Source: JAQBQH01 sp035607415 (GTDB lineage: Bacteria; Myxococcota_A; Polyangia; Palsa-1104). From it: DNA of 64,000 nucleotides. Under the pieces are notes generated by a model. That model saw nothing but the letters and a program-made list of their open reading frames with translations. It searched no databases and had not been told where the DNA came from. The translations under genes and the position numbers were made by a program. Location of the stretch: the NCBI GenBank assembly GCA_035607415.1, contig DATNAQ010000088.1, positions 14,104 to 78,103 of the forward strand, given 5' to 3'. Of this stretch, positions 7,755-18,070 are shown piece by piece (within the stretch, counting starts at the first letter, position 1; each line of letters begins with the position of its first letter).

Positions 7755-9953
7755 TCAGCGAACGTAGACGCCGAGCGGCGCCGAGGCGAGCAGCTTGTGT
7801 CCAGAAGAGGGCGTAGGATCGACGAGCTGCGCTTCGACGTCCCACCGCCCGGGCGGCAGCTCGACGTGATCGACGTAGAGGTGGCCCGCCTTCCAGTGCT
7901 CGGTCAGCGGCACGGTCAGAGACGGTGAGACGAGCGCGGCGATTTTGCCGTCGCGCGAGAGCTGATAGCGCAGCTCGCCGGTCTCGGGGCCGCCGGCGGC
8001 GATGGCCACGTCGAGCTTGGCGGCGCGCATGCCGGCGGCGAGGATGCGCGCCTGGCCGAGCGGACGATCGACGGCGGTGAGCGGCTTCAAGATGTCCTTG
8101 GCGACGGCGTCGGCGAGCTGCGTGTTGCCGCGGTCGACGAGCAGGTCGTGATAGCAGGGCATGAGGTGCACGTCGGTCGGCTCGACGAGCTCTTCGTCCT
8201 TGGCGACGGGCACGCCGCGCGCGAGCGCGGTGCACTCGCCGGGCAGGTAGGCGCGCCGCACCAGCTTGAGCGGCGGATATTTGTGCGAGACGAACCAGCG
8301 ATAGGCCGGCGTCATGTGCGTCGGCTCGAAGGCGAACGACTGCGCGCCCGGCGTCGACGAGCGCAGATCGATCATCGTGAAGTTCTCGAAGTAGGTGACC
8401 GGGTGCTTCTCGATGAGGCGCTCGTAGATCGGGCGATCGGCGACGGACAAGAGGCGCTCGTCGATGATCAACACCGACTTCGACTGCGTCGCCTTGAGCT
8501 TGTCGAGCTGCGCCAGCGACTGGATCTCGTCGTAGTTGCGATCGATGTAGTACCAGAACTCCTTGCGCGCGCCGAGCTCGGGGTAGTGGATGATGACGCG
8601 CTCGTCCCTGGTGGTGCGGTTGTGCACCTCGTGGGCGAAGCGCAGCTTCTGCTGCTCGGGCGAGTAATGCGCTTCGCCGAAGGTGCCCATGAGCACGCGG
8701 CTCTCGAGGAGGTTCCGATAGGCGTGCGGCGTCTCGGCCGCGAGGTAGACGGCGACGAGCGCGCCGGCGACGGCGAACGGCACCCACGCGGGCGCGCGCC
8801 CATTGCGACAATGGGTCAGCCGGCGCGCGGCCCCATAGGCGTCGGAGGCGAGATCGGCGGCGGCGAGCGCGAAGAAGCCCGAGTAGAAGAACACGCGGTA
8901 CAGGTGCACCGACGAGCCTTCGGCGAACATGTAGATGTAGATCGTGTTGACGTAGAGGAACGTCAGCGGCGCAATGTCGCGCCGGCGCGCGCGGCCGAGC
9001 GCGATGCGCGCGAGCCACAGCGCGAACCAGATGGCGCCGACGACGAGCGGCGGGCGGCCGTAGAGGATGTCGACCCACTGCCAGTGGCGATCGATCACGT
9101 ACTGCGCCGACGGCGGCGAGTGGCGGATGCGATAGCTGTCGAGGAAGTCGTCCCACACGCCGGCGTGGTGCGTGAACCAGAGATGGAAGCCCATCATCAA
9201 GCAGCACGCGGTGCCGGTGACGAGGATGTGCGCCCAGAGCGCGTTGACGCGCCCGAAGCGCGTGTCGATCTTGAGCGTGCGGCCGCGCGCGGTCCACGCG
9301 TAGAACATCGCGTGCACGGCGACGAAGGGGCCGATGAAGTAGGCCTCCCACATGATGAAGCCGCCGAGCGCGTAGGCGAAAAAGGCGTGCTTGAGCGCGC
9401 GCGTCGACGGCTGCTCGAGGAGCGACAGATAGGCCCACAACGACCAGAGCACGCAGGCCATCGCCGGCAGCATCGGATCCGAGAGCACGCTGAACGACGT
9501 GATCATCGGCAGGCCGACGTAGACGGCGACGGCGACGAGGCCCGCTTCGCGCGACCAGAAGGTTCGCACGAGCACGTAGAGCGCCCACAGGCAGACGAGG
9601 CCGCCGGCGGCGGCGAGGCCGCGCGCGAGCCACTCGTGGTCGCCGAAGATGGGGATGAGCAGCGTGAGCAGGTGGTGGTAGCCGATGGGGTGGTGGAAAT
9701 AGAGCGCGGCCGGAGGCGGCGCCTCGAAGCCGCCCCAGGTCGCCGGCGAGATCATGTGCAGGCGGAGCGACATGCGCGCGCGCAGCATGTAGGTGGCGCC
9801 GTGATAGCCGTGATGGCCCCACCAGAAGGGCGCGGCGATGCCGAACGACGAGTAGAGACAGTAGATGAAGGTGCAGACGGCGAGGCCGGCGCGCACCGGC
9901 CACAGCGGTTTGTCGACGGGATCGCGGCCCTTGGGCGGCGCGGCTTCGCTCAC
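7755..9953 (-). CDS. Large polytopic membrane glycosyltransferase (GT-C / ArnT-PMT-like)
   Basis: The 732-aa protein has about 9-11 membrane helices in its first 430 residues, then a soluble C-terminal domain of about 300 residues. The first extracytoplasmic loop contains acidic/His-rich text and a YFHHPIGYHH motif, as in GT39-type enzymes that take sugar from polyprenyl-phosphate donors. GTG at 9953 is chosen as the start because it overlaps the stop of the upstream methyltransferase by 4 bases (GTGA). It is the last gene of a minus-strand operon running down from fcl (14.8 kb). Acceptor and sugar are unknown; the soluble C-terminal domain looks like a jelly-roll or carbohydrate-binding module. 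Confidence 0.8.
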   Translation of the reverse strand: MSEAAPPKGRDPVDKPLWPVRAGLAVCTFIYCLYSSFGIAAPFWWGHHGYHGATYMLRARMSLRLHMISPATWGGFEAPPPAALYFHHPIGYHHLLTLLIPIFGDHEWLARGLAAAGGLVCLWALYVLVRTFWSREAGLVAVAVYVGLPMITSFSVLSDPMLPAMACVLWSLWAYLSLLEQPSTRALKHAFFAYALGGFIMWEAYFIGPFVAVHAMFYAWTARGRTLKIDTRFGRVNALWAHILVTGTACCLMMGFHLWFTHHAGVWDDFLDSYRIRHSPPSAQYVIDRHWQWVDILYGRPPLVVGAIWFALWLARIALGRARRRDIAPLTFLYVNTIYIYMFAEGSSVHLYRVFFYSGFFALAAADLASDAYGAARRLTHCRNGRAPAWVPFAVAGALVAVYLAAETPHAYRNLLESRVLMGTFGEAHYSPEQQKLRFAHEVHNRTTRDERVIIHYPELGARKEFWYYIDRNYDEIQSLAQLDKLKATQSKSVLIIDERLLSVADRPIYERLIEKHPVTYFENFTMIDLRSSTPGAQSFAFEPTHMTPAYRWFVSHKYPPLKLVRRAYLPGECTALARGVPVAKDEELVEPTDVHLMPCYHDLLVDRGNTQLADAVAKDILKPLTAVDRPLGQARILAAGMRAAKLDVAIAAGGPETGELRYQLSRDGKIAALVSPSLTVPLTEHWKAGHLYVDHVELPPGRWDVEAQLVDPTPSSGHKLLASAPLGVYVR

Positions 9954-10684
9954 GACTTCCTCGCGATGCAGTAGGCGGAGGTGCCGAAGGGCAGCGGGCG
10001 CCGCTTGAGCAGCGGCAGCTCGGCGCGAAAGATCGACGTGAGCAGGCCGTTCCACGGCATCGGCTTCGTCGAGTGCTCCATGCCGTTGGTCATGCGCGGG
10101 GCCGCGCGCTGCACCAGGCGCGCCGCCAGCGTCGGAAAAAACAATACGGCGTTGAAATAGCCCGATTCGAGTATTTCCAATTGCGCGCGCGCCAGCAGCG
10201 ACGAGAGCTCGGCTTTCACGTAACGACGTTTGTGGTGCGAATATTCGTCGTTATAACCCCATAATAATTGATATGCGGGGACGTAGGCGATGACGTGCCC
10301 GCCCGGCTTGCACACGCGCTGGAGCTCGCGCGCGGCGGAGGCGTCGTCGTCGAGGTGCTCGAGGATGTCGAGCGCGCAGACGACGTCGAAGCTGCCGTCG
10401 GCGAAAGGCAGCGGATCGGCGGCGGAGGCGACCACGCGATGGGTATACGGGCGATCCATCGCGATGGCGAACGATCCCGGCGAGCGATCGAGCGCGACCG
10501 CGCGGCCGTGGCGCGCCAGCGTCAGCGCCGCGCCGCCGGTGCCGCAGCCGACGTCGAGGATGCGGGCGCGCGCCGGATCGAGCTGCAGGCGCGCGAGCTG
10601 TTGATCGAGGATGTCGCGGCGGACGCGATACCACCAGTGCCAGTCTTCGACTTCCTTCTCGAAGGCGTGAAACGAAGCGTCCAC
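9950..10684 (-). CDS. Class I SAM-dependent methyltransferase (glycan-locus type)
   Basis: The 244-aa protein has the SAM motif ILDVGCGTGGAALTLARHG near residue 45, the acidic motif ALDRSPG, and DILEHLDDDA followed by CKPGGHVIAYVPA. The N-terminal EVEDWHWWYRVRRDIL is typical of sugar-locus methyltransferases. It starts with GTG at 10684, 2 bases after the stop of the preceding methyltransferase, and ends in a 4-base overlap with the GT-C gene. It probably methylates a sugar or lipid-linked intermediate; which one is not readable. Confidence 0.85.
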   Translation of the reverse strand: MDASFHAFEKEVEDWHWWYRVRRDILDQQLARLQLDPARARILDVGCGTGGAALTLARHGRAVALDRSPGSFAIAMDRPYTHRVVASAADPLPFADGSFDVVCALDILEHLDDDASAARELQRVCKPGGHVIAYVPAYQLLWGYNDEYSHHKRRYVKAELSSLLARAQLEILESGYFNAVLFFPTLAARLVQRAAPRMTNGMEHSTKPMPWNGLLTSIFRAELPLLKRRPLPFGTSAYCIARKS

Positions 10685-10686
10685 GG

Positions 10687-11358
10687 TCAGCGACGGGCGA
10701 GCAGCACGGTCGTGTAGGGCGCCCAGCCGAGCGGGAATGCGCCCATCAGCGACGGTAGAGCGGCGCGCCGCTCGACGGTGAACCACGGCGCGGCGGCGGT
10801 GACGACGTCGGCGATGGTGGAGAAGTGGTGGTCCTCGATGCCGGAGAAGCCGATGGTGGCGAAGGCGGCGTTCATGAGCTTGTGCACCGCCGGGCAGCCG
10901 ACGAGCAGGCGCCCGGCGGGGCCGAGCACGCGCGCGCACTCGGCCAGCGTCAGCTCGAGCTCGTGCGCGCGCAGGTGCTCGAAGATGGAGAAGGCGACGA
11001 CGGCGTCGAAGAAGCCGTCGGAAAAAGGCATCGAGCGCGCGTTGGCCTGCACCAGCTCCTTGGGGCGCACGCCGAGGCGGCCGAGACGATCGCGCAGGCC
11101 GGCCGGCTCGCGCTCGAGGTCGAGGCCGTAGAGCTCGTCGCAGGTCGAGGCCAGGGTCGGCATGAGCAGGCCCGAGCCGTAGCCGATCTCGAGCAGGCGG
11201 CCGTAGTGACCGTCGAGGAGGCCGAGCCCGATGTTGAGCCGCGCCGCGAAGACGCGACCGACGAGCGGACGATAGTAGTAGGGCAGCGGATCGACCGCGT
11301 TGTTCGGCACCAGCACGCCCGGCGGCGGCAGCCTGAGCCTGAGCGGCGCCTTGGCCAT
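10687..11358 (-). CDS. Class I SAM-dependent methyltransferase
   Basis: The 223-aa protein contains the SAM-binding text LLEIGYGSGLLMPTLA (about residues 46-61; a Tyr replaces the usual Cys), the ribose-binding acid in LYGLDLERE, and FSIFEHLRAHEL then CARVLGPAGRLLVGCP. The ATG at 11358 is 5 bases downstream of the stop of the methyltransferase-GT2 fusion gene, so they share a message. Together with the next gene it forms a pair of tandem but dissimilar methyltransferases, suggesting two methylations of the same glycan or carrier. Confidence 0.85.
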   Translation of the reverse strand: MAKAPLRLRLPPPGVLVPNNAVDPLPYYYRPLVGRVFAARLNIGLGLLDGHYGRLLEIGYGSGLLMPTLASTCDELYGLDLEREPAGLRDRLGRLGVRPKELVQANARSMPFSDGFFDAVVAFSIFEHLRAHELELTLAECARVLGPAGRLLVGCPAVHKLMNAAFATIGFSGIEDHHFSTIADVVTAAAPWFTVERRAALPSLMGAFPLGWAPYTTVLLARR

Positions 11359-11363
11359 CCCGA

Positions 11364-12836
11364 TCAATACTGGCCCTTGAACTTGCGGAACGCGTGCATC
11401 GTCATGCGTGCGAGGATCGCGCCCTCGCGGAAGCGCGAGATCTTGGTCTCGCCGTAGGTGCGCGCGCGATAGCGGATGGGCAGCTCGACGATCTTGAGGT
11501 TCTGCTTGGCGGCGCCGAAGAGCAGGTCGAAGTCGCCGAACGGATCGAAGTCGCCGAAGAAGCCGCGGTTGGCGGCGATGCGCTCGTAGTCGCGGCGGAA
11601 CAGCACCTTGGTGCCGCACAGCGTGTCCTTGAGGCGCTGCTCGAGGATCGCCGACAGCGCGAGCCCGAAGAACTTGTTGCCGAGCGAGTTCAGAAAGCGC
11701 ATCGCCTGCCCTTCCATCGGGTAGACGAGGCGCGAGCCGTTGACGAACTCGGCCTTGCCCTCGGCGAGGGCGGCGTAGAACTTGGGCAGATCCTCGGGCG
11801 GCACGGTGAGGTCGGCGTCGAGGATGAAGAGGATGTCGCCCGTCGCCGCGGCGAAGCCCTTGCGCACGGCGTCGCCCTTGCCCTTGCCGTCGCCCTGATG
11901 AATCAGGCGCGTGTTCTTACGCGTGCCGGCGGCGATGTGCTTCTCGATCGCTTCGACGGTGCCGTCGTTGGAGCTCCCGTCGACGAAGATGAGCTCGGTG
12001 CCCTTGCCCATGTCGGGCGTGCGCGCCACGATGTCGTCGACGTTGCCGCGCTCGTTCTTGCACGGCACGATCACCGAGCACGAATACTCGCGCGTCGGGA
12101 TCGGGCCGCCGCCGCCGGCGAGCTTGCACACGAAGTACTGCGTGAGCGCGAGGTGGCGCAGCCCGGGCAGCTGCGCGAAATAGCGGTTGGCCAGCGGAGC
12201 CGCGACGGGAACGTCGGCGGGCAGGAGCTGCGCCGTGCCCGAGCGGATGACCTCGAAGTGGTTGAGCGCGAGCAGGTTCTCGAGATCGCCCATGCCGAGC
12301 CAGTTCTGCTGCTCGATGGGCATCTTCTGGCCGATGCGCTCGCCGAGCTTGAGGACCGGCTCCCACACGAAGTTGTAGTAGGTGACGATGACGCGCGTGC
12401 GCGGGTTGCAGACGCGGCGCAGCGCGCGGAAGGCGCTCCACACGTCGTAGAGCGAGCCGACGACGTCGGAGAGCACGACGTAATCGAAGGTGCGTCCGAC
12501 GAGCTCGGGCGCGTCGAGCCGCTCGGCGTCGGCGACCACGAAGTCGATGAGCGGATGCTTGCGCCGCGCTTCTTCGACGAGGCGCGGCGAGACGTCGACA
12601 CCGACGCCGTCTTTGGGCTTGAGCGCGGCGATGAGGTCGCCGGTGCCGCAGCCGATTTCGAGCACGCTCGCGCCCGCCGGCACGACGAAGCGCACCAGGC
12701 GCTCGATGGCCCGATAGTAGGCGCCGTTCTTGGTGCGCCAGCGATCGCGCTCGGCGGCGTAGCGGTCGTATTCGGCGATCCGCCGCTGCCGCTCGGCCGC
12801 TTCGCGCGCGCCGAAATCGCTCTTCGCGCTCGCCAT
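11364..12836 (-). CDS. Fusion of SAM methyltransferase and GT2 (polyprenyl-phosphate sugar synthase-like)
   Basis: The 490-aa protein has two domains. Residues 1-215 are a class I methyltransferase (VLEIGCGTGDLIAALKP, then a YVVLSDVVGSLYDVW motif). Residues about 245-490 are a GT-A family 2 transferase of the DPM1/GtrB kind (SVIVPCKNERGNVDDI, VDGSSNDGT, ILDADLTVPPEDL, TLCGTKVLFRR). The GT2 part would move a nucleotide-activated sugar to a polyprenyl phosphate at the inner face of the membrane. It starts at the ATG at 12836, 8 bases after the gmd stop. Methyltransferase first and GT2 second is the reverse of the order in the fusion at 53.2 kb. Confidence 0.85.
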   Translation of the reverse strand: MASAKSDFGAREAAERQRRIAEYDRYAAERDRWRTKNGAYYRAIERLVRFVVPAGASVLEIGCGTGDLIAALKPKDGVGVDVSPRLVEEARRKHPLIDFVVADAERLDAPELVGRTFDYVVLSDVVGSLYDVWSAFRALRRVCNPRTRVIVTYYNFVWEPVLKLGERIGQKMPIEQQNWLGMGDLENLLALNHFEVIRSGTAQLLPADVPVAAPLANRYFAQLPGLRHLALTQYFVCKLAGGGGPIPTREYSCSVIVPCKNERGNVDDIVARTPDMGKGTELIFVDGSSNDGTVEAIEKHIAAGTRKNTRLIHQGDGKGKGDAVRKGFAAATGDILFILDADLTVPPEDLPKFYAALAEGKAEFVNGSRLVYPMEGQAMRFLNSLGNKFFGLALSAILEQRLKDTLCGTKVLFRRDYERIAANRGFFGDFDPFGDFDLLFGAAKQNLKIVELPIRYRARTYGETKISRFREGAILARMTMHAFRKFKGQY

Positions 12837-12844
12837 CCCGTCCC

Positions 12845-13869
<1,025 letters not shown>

Positions 13870-13873
<4 letters not shown>

Positions 13874-14823
13874 CGCTTCTGCGCTCTCCACCACGTGATC
13901 GTTTTCTGCAGCCCCTCCTCGAACGACGTGCGCGCCTTCCAGCCGAGCAGGCGCTCGGCGCGCTCGACGCTGAGCTGGCGTCGCGGTTGGCCGTTGGGCT
14001 TGGAGGTGTCGTACACGAAACGGCCGCGATAATCCATGATTCGCGCGATCAGCTGGGCCAGGTCGCGGATGGCGATCTCCTCGCCGGAGCCGAGGTTGAT
14101 CGGCTCGGAGCCGTCGTAGCGCTCGGCGGCGGCGAGGATGCCGTCGGCGGCGTCCTCGACGTAGAGAAACTCGCGCGTCGGCGTGCCGTCGCCCCACAGG
14201 ACGACTTCGCTGGCGTTGGCGCGGATGGCGTCCTCGATCTTTCGGATCATCGCCGGGATCACGTGCGACGACTCGTAGTCGAAGTTGTCGCGCGGGCCGT
14301 AGAGGTTGACCGGGAAGACGACGACCGAGTTGAAGCCGTACTGCTCGCGATAGGCCTGCGACTGCACGAGCAGCATCTTCTTGGCCAGGCCGTAGGGAGC
14401 GTTGGTCTCCTCGGGATAGCCGTTCCACAGATCGTCTTCTTTGAACGGGACGGGCGCGAACTTGGGATAGGCGCAGATGGTGCCCGCCGCCACCAGCTTG
14501 GGCAGGCCGCGCCGGCGCCCCTCCTCGATGAGCTGCACGCCCATCATGAGGTTGTCGTAGAAGTACTTGCCGGGGTTCTTGCGGTTGGCGCCGATGCCGC
14601 CGACCTGCGCGGCGAGGTGGATGACGAGATCGGGGCGCGCGTCGTCGTAGAGCTTGCGCACCGCCGACATCTCGACCAGATCGTAGTCGCGCGAGCGCGG
14701 CACGATGATCTCGCCGGCGCCGCGCGCGCGCAGCTCGGCGACGACGAACGACCCGAGGAATCCGGCGCCCCCGGTGACGACGACACGCTTGCCTTCGAAG
14801 TATTTGCTTTGTTGCTGGCTCAT
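13870..14823 (-). CDS. fcl: GDP-L-fucose synthase (GDP-4-keto-6-deoxymannose epimerase/reductase)
   Basis: The 317-aa extended SDR acts after Gmd: two epimerisations and an NADPH reduction give GDP-L-fucose. Motifs are VVVTGGAGFLGSFV near residue 14, LAAQVGGIGANRKNPGKYF, the active Tyr-x3-Lys in NAPYGLAKKMLLVQS, NLYGPRDNF, and FLYVEDAADGI. It is first in the minus-strand operon that continues through gmd to the GT-C gene at 7.8 kb. No strong promoter motif was found in the 94-base gap upstream. Confidence 0.93.
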
Positions 14824-14917
14824 TGTTGTTCCGCTCGCTCACTTCGGTTCGGCGCGCCAGGTCGGCTCGCGGCACTCGCCTCCAGGGCGCGAAAGCTCCT
14901 TACCTGCGTTCGCTCGC

Positions 14918-15655
14918 TCATGCGACGGTGGCCTCGAACACGAGATACATCCAGGCGCGCGCGGGGATGAGCAGGCGCGCCAGGCGATCGGCGGCGGCGA
15001 AGGTGCGCGCCACCAGCGGGCTCTCGCCGAGCGACGGCAGGCCGAAGCTCGGGTGCAGGAGCACGCGCTCGATGGGGAAGGGCTGCTCGTGACCGCTCGC
15101 CGTCACGGTGAAGCCGGCGCGGGCCAGCGTCGCGCTCAGCGCGGAGGCCGTCGAGCGCAGCACGCCGCGCTCGGCGGGGATGAGCGCCGCCTGCAGGAGG
15201 ATGAGGGGGGAGGCGCGGTTGGGCTCGAGCAGCGTCAGCCGCCCGCCCGGGCGCAGGACGCGGCGCGCCTCGGCGAGCACGCCGTCGACGTCGCGGATGT
15301 GGTGCAGCACGTCGCGGATGAGCAGCGCATCGAAGGCGCCGTCGGCAAACGGCAGGCGCGTGGCGTCGGCGGTGACGGTGTGCGCGTCGGTGGCGCGTCG
15401 CGCGAAGGCGGTCTTGGCGCCCGAATAATCGACGCCAAAGCGGATCGCGCCCTCCGCCCGCAGATGATGCAGGTTGGCGCCTTCGCCGCAGCCGATCTCG
15501 AGGAGCCGTTCGCCGGCGCGCACGTTGGTGCGGCGCGCCAGCTCCGCCTCGCGCGGGGCCAGGACCGGGTTGCGCGTCTGCCAGTCGAAGCGGGTCTCAT
15601 CGGCGGATCGCCAGTACGATCGCTGCAGTTTCTCGAAGGTGGAACGGCCCAACAT
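14918..15655 (-). CDS. Class I SAM-dependent methyltransferase
   Basis: The 245-aa protein contains LLEIGCGEGANLHHLRAEG (about residues 50-68), the acid in RFGVDYSGAK, and DVLHHIRDVDGVLAEARRVLRPGGRL. The C-terminal half is hydrophobic and helical (LILLQAALIPAERG), seen in methyltransferases acting near membranes. It is divergent from the GT2 gene at 15755 with a 99-base gap, and separated from fcl by 94 bases, so it may be its own transcript feeding the fcl operon. The substrate is unknown, probably a glycan or lipid. Confidence 0.85.
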   Translation of the reverse strand: MLGRSTFEKLQRSYWRSADETRFDWQTRNPVLAPREAELARRTNVRAGERLLEIGCGEGANLHHLRAEGAIRFGVDYSGAKTAFARRATDAHTVTADATRLPFADGAFDALLIRDVLHHIRDVDGVLAEARRVLRPGGRLTLLEPNRASPLILLQAALIPAERGVLRSTASALSATLARAGFTVTASGHEQPFPIERVLLHPSFGLPSLGESPLVARTFAAADRLARLLIPARAWMYLVFEATVA

Positions 15656-15697
15656 CGCGACGAGAAGCTAGCACGTTTCCGAAGTGACGGCGGCCTC

Positions 15698-15726
15698 TTG
15701 TCACGCTGTGTCGTGGTTGGTAGATT
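15698..15726 (+). promoter_or_regulatory. Candidate sigma70-type promoter for the GT2 / membrane-protein operon
   Basis: TTGTCA (15698-15703), a 17-base spacer and TAGATT (15721-15726) lie 28 bases before the ATG of the GT2 gene at 15755. The hexamers match the canonical ones at 5/6 and 4/6 positions with ideal spacing. Confidence 0.45.
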
Positions 15727-15754
15727 GCACGCGTTGAACGCACCTGCCTTGCAA

Positions 15755-16501
15755 ATGAGCAGCCCTTCGCCCGCAGCGACACGACCCCGCCTTTCGGTCG
15801 TCATACCCGCGTACAACGAGGCGTCGCGCATCGAGCGCACGCTCGATCGGACCGTCGAGTTCTTGAACGGACGCGGCGAGACGTGGGAGATCGTGGTCGC
15901 CGACGACGGCTCGCGCGACGAAACCGCCGCCATCGTCGGCCGCTACAGCCGCTCGCACGGCGACGCGGCGGTGCGCCTGGTGGCGCTGCCCGAGAACCGC
16001 GGCAAGGGCGCGGCGCTGCGGGCCGGCGTGGCGGCGACGGCGGGGGCGCGGGTGCTGCTCATGGACGCCGATCTGGCCACGCCGATCGAGGAGCTGGAGC
16101 CGCTCGCGCGCGCGCTCGACTCCGGCTACAAGGTGGCGACCGGCTCGCGCGCGGTGTCGACCTCGAACGTCACGCGGCCGCAGTCGCCGCTGCGCGTGCT
16201 GCTCGGGCGCGCGGGCAATCTATGGATCCGCTCGCTGGCGGTGCCCGGCGTGCACGACACCCAGTGCGGCTTCAAGCTCTTCGAGGGCGACGTGGCGCGC
16301 CAGCTGTTCGCGCGCTGCCGTGAGGATCGCTTCGGCATCGACATCGAGGTCCTCTGTCTGGCGCGGCGCAAGCTCAAGCTCGAGATCGCCGAGATCGGCG
16401 TGCGCTGGGAGCATCAGGAAGGCTCCAAGGTGCGCTGGAAGGATTACGTCGACGTGCTGGTCAAGACCCCACGCATCGCGTGGAACGTTCTCCGCGGCTG
16501 A
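15755..16501 (+). CDS. GT2 polyprenyl-phosphate sugar synthase (DPM1-like)
   Basis: The 248-aa GT-A enzyme resembles dolichyl-phosphate mannose/glucose synthases. Motifs are LSVVIPAYNEASRIERTL near residue 13, VVADDGSRDETAAI, LPENRGKGAALRAG, the metal-binding MDADLATPIEEL, and HDTQCGFKLFEGD, hallmarks of DPM1-like proteins. It has no C-terminal membrane helices, so it is the soluble type. Its stop shares one base with the ATG of the polytopic protein that follows (TGATG), so it likely supplies polyprenyl-phosphate sugar to that protein. Confidence 0.9.
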   Translation: MSSPSPAATRPRLSVVIPAYNEASRIERTLDRTVEFLNGRGETWEIVVADDGSRDETAAIVGRYSRSHGDAAVRLVALPENRGKGAALRAGVAATAGARVLLMDADLATPIEELEPLARALDSGYKVATGSRAVSTSNVTRPQSPLRVLLGRAGNLWIRSLAVPGVHDTQCGFKLFEGDVARQLFARCREDRFGIDIEVLCLARRKLKLEIAEIGVRWEHQEGSKVRWKDYVDVLVKTPRIAWNVLRG

Positions 16502-18069
16502 TGGCCGCGCGTACCGTCGAGCGTCTGCGCCGCTGGATCGTCGACACGGGTGGGCTGCCGCTCATCTGGGTCGCGCTGACCATCGCCGCGCTGGCGCCGA
16601 TCTGGAATCAGCGCCTCCTGCCGCAGCTCGACACGGCGAACCATCTGGCGCTCGTGCGCGGCTGGCACAACTTCCACGATCCCAGCTACCACATCGCCGA
16701 CTGGTACAAGCTGCGCGTGCGGCCGGTGCCGTACTTTCTCTTCTATCTGACGATCCATCTTCTTCTGTACGTCTGTCAGATCGAGATCGCCAACAAGCTG
16801 TTCCTGTCGGCGTACGTGATCCTGTTTCCGCTCTCGGTGCTGGCGCTGGCGCGCGCGCTCAAGCGCAGCCCGTGGCTGGCGCTGTCGGGCTTCGTGCTCA
16901 CGTTCAACCAGAACTGGATCTACGGCTTCGGCTCGTACCTCATGGGTACGTGCTTCATGTTCCTGTCGCTGGCGTGGCTTCTGCGCTGGCTCGACGGGGG
17001 GCGCCGCTGGACGCTGTGGGCGCTCGGTGTCTCGTCGATCCTGGCCTACTTCGGCCACGTGATGCCGTGGTTCTGCTTCGGGCTGTGCGCGATCGCGATG
17101 CTGCTTTTGCACGTGCGCAACTGGCGGCGCGGGCTGTGGGCGGCGCTGGCCATGTTGCCGTCGGTGGGCTTCGCGCTGGCGGCGTACATCGAGGAGAAGC
17201 ACGATCACTCGTACTTCAAGAACGGCGAAGGGCTCGAGTCGCTCAAGGGGACGTGGCGCGATTTCCCGACGCTGGTGATGGAGTTCCCGCGCCGCGTGAT
17301 GGAGCTGTTCCCCGGCAACCTCGACCGCGACATCCTCATCGTCGTGACGTTGACGATCGTGGCGCTCGCCATCTGGGGCGGCGTGCGGCGGCGAGAGGAC
17401 GATCCGGCGCAACAGGCGCGCATCAAGGTGCTCCTGATCGTGCTCGGGCTGACCTACTGCTTGTTGCCGTACAAGATCACGCAGCCGATGTCGTGGTGGT
17501 ACGTGTCGCCGCGCGTGCCGTCGATGATGGCGGTGCTGATCGTGCTCTGGCCGGCGATGCGCTTCGACACGCCGTGGCGGCGGATGGCGATGTTGCCGGT
17601 GATCGCGTGCGCGATCATCCTTCCGTTGACCTTGGCGCACCTCTATCGCGACTTCAGCCGGCGCAACGCGCCGTTCATGCAGCTCGTGGAGGAGACGCCG
17701 CGCGGCTCGACGGTGCTGGTGGTGGTGCGCAACATGATGCGCGGGCCGGGCTCGGAGGAGCTGAGCGGGGATCCGGTGTCGAGCGCGCCGGTGTATTGGC
17801 ACTTCTCGTCGTGGCCGATGGCGCTGCACGGCGGGTACGATCCCTATATCTTCGATCAGGGGATTCCGGTGCAGCCGGTGCGCAAGCTGAAGGCGCCGCC
17901 GTGGGCGAACACCGATTCGTTCGAGCTGCGGCAGGCGCCCGAGTTCCAGTACTACATCGTGCGCGATCCGTCGGACGAGATGGATCGCGAGCCGTCGCTG
18001 AAGGTGAAGGAGCGCCTCGGCAACTGGGTCCTCTACCAGCGCATCCACAAAATGACCGACGAGCCGTGA
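16501..18069 (+). CDS. Polytopic membrane protein, paralogue 1 of a four-member GT-C-like family
   Basis: The 522-aa protein has about 10-12 membrane helices and a soluble C-terminal segment of about 120 residues. It shares with the genes at 46.4, 48.0 and 49.6 kb an N-terminal motif just after helix 1 (PIWNQRLLPQLDTANHL, with Asp44 and His48), then a VPYF / IHLLLYV / EIANKLFLSAYVILFPLSVL block, and a C-terminal GGYDPYIFDQGIPV ... WVLY ending. An Asp in the first outer loop is what GT-C glycosyltransferases use for catalysis, so transfer from a polyprenyl-phosphate sugar is inferred. It is coupled to the GT2 gene by a 1-base overlap. Confidence 0.78.
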   Translation: MAARTVERLRRWIVDTGGLPLIWVALTIAALAPIWNQRLLPQLDTANHLALVRGWHNFHDPSYHIADWYKLRVRPVPYFLFYLTIHLLLYVCQIEIANKLFLSAYVILFPLSVLALARALKRSPWLALSGFVLTFNQNWIYGFGSYLMGTCFMFLSLAWLLRWLDGGRRWTLWALGVSSILAYFGHVMPWFCFGLCAIAMLLLHVRNWRRGLWAALAMLPSVGFALAAYIEEKHDHSYFKNGEGLESLKGTWRDFPTLVMEFPRRVMELFPGNLDRDILIVVTLTIVALAIWGGVRRREDDPAQQARIKVLLIVLGLTYCLLPYKITQPMSWWYVSPRVPSMMAVLIVLWPAMRFDTPWRRMAMLPVIACAIILPLTLAHLYRDFSRRNAPFMQLVEETPRGSTVLVVVRNMMRGPGSEELSGDPVSSAPVYWHFSSWPMALHGGYDPYIFDQGIPVQPVRKLKAPPWANTDSFELRQAPEFQYYIVRDPSDEMDREPSLKVKERLGNWVLYQRIHKMTDEP

Positions 18070-18070
18070 G